A stretch of 63,917 nucleotides of DNA, taken from IMG/VR virus record IMGVR_UViG_3300022929_002740, positions 1-63,917 of that record; one strand, given 5' to 3'. Of the stretch, positions 63,334 through 63,917 are shown one piece after another. Under the pieces are notes generated by a model that made no database searches, had not been told where the DNA came from, and worked only from the letters and a program-made list of their open reading frames with translations. The stretch is from a virus. Made by a program: the position numbers and the translations under genes. The number at the start of each line of letters is the position of its first letter. Positions within the stretch are counted from its first letter, which is position 1.

Positions 63334-63917
63334 AACCCAAACACGTTATACAACAAGTATCTGATATGAATATATGGCATGATGCAGTGTGGGTAAACAT
63401 TCAACAACAAACATTCTTTGTGCCTATATGGCGTAATGGTAACACAGAATTTATGCATCTAGCAGAGCAGTTTGGCTATACATTAGAAAAGTATTTTGAT
63501 CTTACTGGTTATACGGGTTATGCATTTGTGAGACATCCTAGTAAAAGACTAGCAGGACAAATATGGAGAGCAATGCAAAATCAACAGTTTAGTTTTGAAC
63601 AGTGTGTTGATTATATTATGCAGGGAGACTTGTCTAAAGATCCTCATTTTAGAACACAACAAAGTTTCTTACAAGACTATGATGTTGAATACCTAATAGA
63701 CTTAGACGATATGCAACCCACAGGACATCAACATATCGACGCAGTGATCAAACATATGAAACAGCCCAAAGAGATTGTACGCAGTGCAATTGATCAACAA
63801 CAACGACAAGAGATTCAACAGCAATTGGACAACACACAAATAATCAACAAGTATCAACAAGACTGTGATCTAGTAATGCCAACAGTTGGCCTAGTAGGTG
63901 TAGGAAATATTGGCAGT
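63330..63917 (+). CDS. Sulfotransferase-like protein, cut by the window edge
   Basis: The frame starts with ATG overlapping the previous stop (ATGA) and remains open for 196 codons to the end. 'GYTGYAFVRHPSKRLAGQIW' at about residues 66-85 resembles the 'F.RdP..R..S' PAPS-binding segment of phage and bacterial sulfotransferases. The last residues before the edge, 'MPTVGLVGVGNIGS', look like the GxGxxG start of a Rossmann NAD-binding domain in the same frame, so a fusion, or a second gene starting at the in-frame ATG 63878, is possible. The call is tentative because the C-terminus is missing. Confidence 0.55.
   Translation, partial: MKPKHVIQQVSDMNIWHDAVWVNIQQQTFFVPIWRNGNTEFMHLAEQFGYTLEKYFDLTGYTGYAFVRHPSKRLAGQIWRAMQNQQFSFEQCVDYIMQGDLSKDPHFRTQQSFLQDYDVEYLIDLDDMQPTGHQHIDAVIKHMKQPKEIVRSAIDQQQRQEIQQQLDNTQIINKYQQDCDLVMPTVGLVGVGNIGS

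Noticed and set aside
1-63917. CRISPR array, insertion sequence or prophage attachment site
   Set aside because: No regularly spaced direct repeats, transposase or integrase gene, or flanking direct repeats were seen.

Overview
This window is a piece of the genome of a T4-like myovirus, most probably an uncultivated marine one. The evidence is a T4-type head operon in its usual order (portal, two small core positions, prohead protease, scaffold, major capsid protein), a T4-type baseplate series (gp48/54-like, gp53, hub, gp5, gp25, gp6, giant wedge protein), the recombination pair gp46/gp47, the late sigma factor gp55, and late promoters of the form NATAAATA. The DNA is AT-rich. The tail-fibre modules and several small unknown proteins resemble those of marine T4-like phages (cyanophages, pelagimyophages). 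The host cannot be fixed from this window; pelagimyophage-like is an inference.

Layout. 1-8606 (minus): an adhesin and fibre block of four large modular beta-rich structural proteins, one with a C-terminal cupredoxin domain, plus a subtilisin-like protease. A strong hairpin terminator (8651-8674) separates it from the head operon, 8699-14465 (minus; gp23, gp22, gp21, gp68-like, gp67-like, gp20). 14524-16392 (minus) is a probable tail tape-measure protein. It diverges from a gp26-like tail-assembly gene (16450-17292, plus) that appears to carry a -1 frameshift site and an 86-codon extension. 17535-17929 has no gene but holds several inverted repeats and may be a structured RNA. 17930-23253 (minus) is an early or regulatory block: GIY-YIG nuclease, eukaryotic-type phosphomannomutase-like HAD protein, two small unknowns, gp46, gp47 and gp55. 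23350-47827 (plus) is the baseplate and tail block, starting at a canonical late promoter TATAAATA and including a 3738-residue giant protein. 47886-63917 (plus, continuing off the end) is an accessory cassette.

The accessory cassette is the most unusual part. A perfect sigma70 promoter (TTGACA, 17-nt spacer, TATAAT) at 47831-47859 precedes a run of overlapping genes: a small unknown, three GT-A-like glycosyltransferases, an unknown, a nucleotidyltransferase-cupin fusion, seven radical SAM enzymes, an NTF2/SnoaL-like protein, another glycosyltransferase-like protein and a sulfotransferase-like protein cut by the window edge. Six of the seven radical SAM proteins carry a SPASM/twitch-like cysteine set on the N-terminal side of the CxxxCxxC motif; the seventh has it at the C-terminus. 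With the phosphomannomutase-like protein and the mannose-6-phosphate-isomerase-like cupin, this looks like a phage-encoded route for making and radically modifying a sugar or glycan, perhaps on the virion or the host surface. That role is inference.

Expression logic. Genes with TTGACA promoters (gp55, the GIY-YIG gene, the accessory cassette, possibly gp47/46) should be read early by unmodified host polymerase. Head, tape-measure, fibre and baseplate genes sit behind NATAAATA motifs that the encoded gp55 would recognise late.
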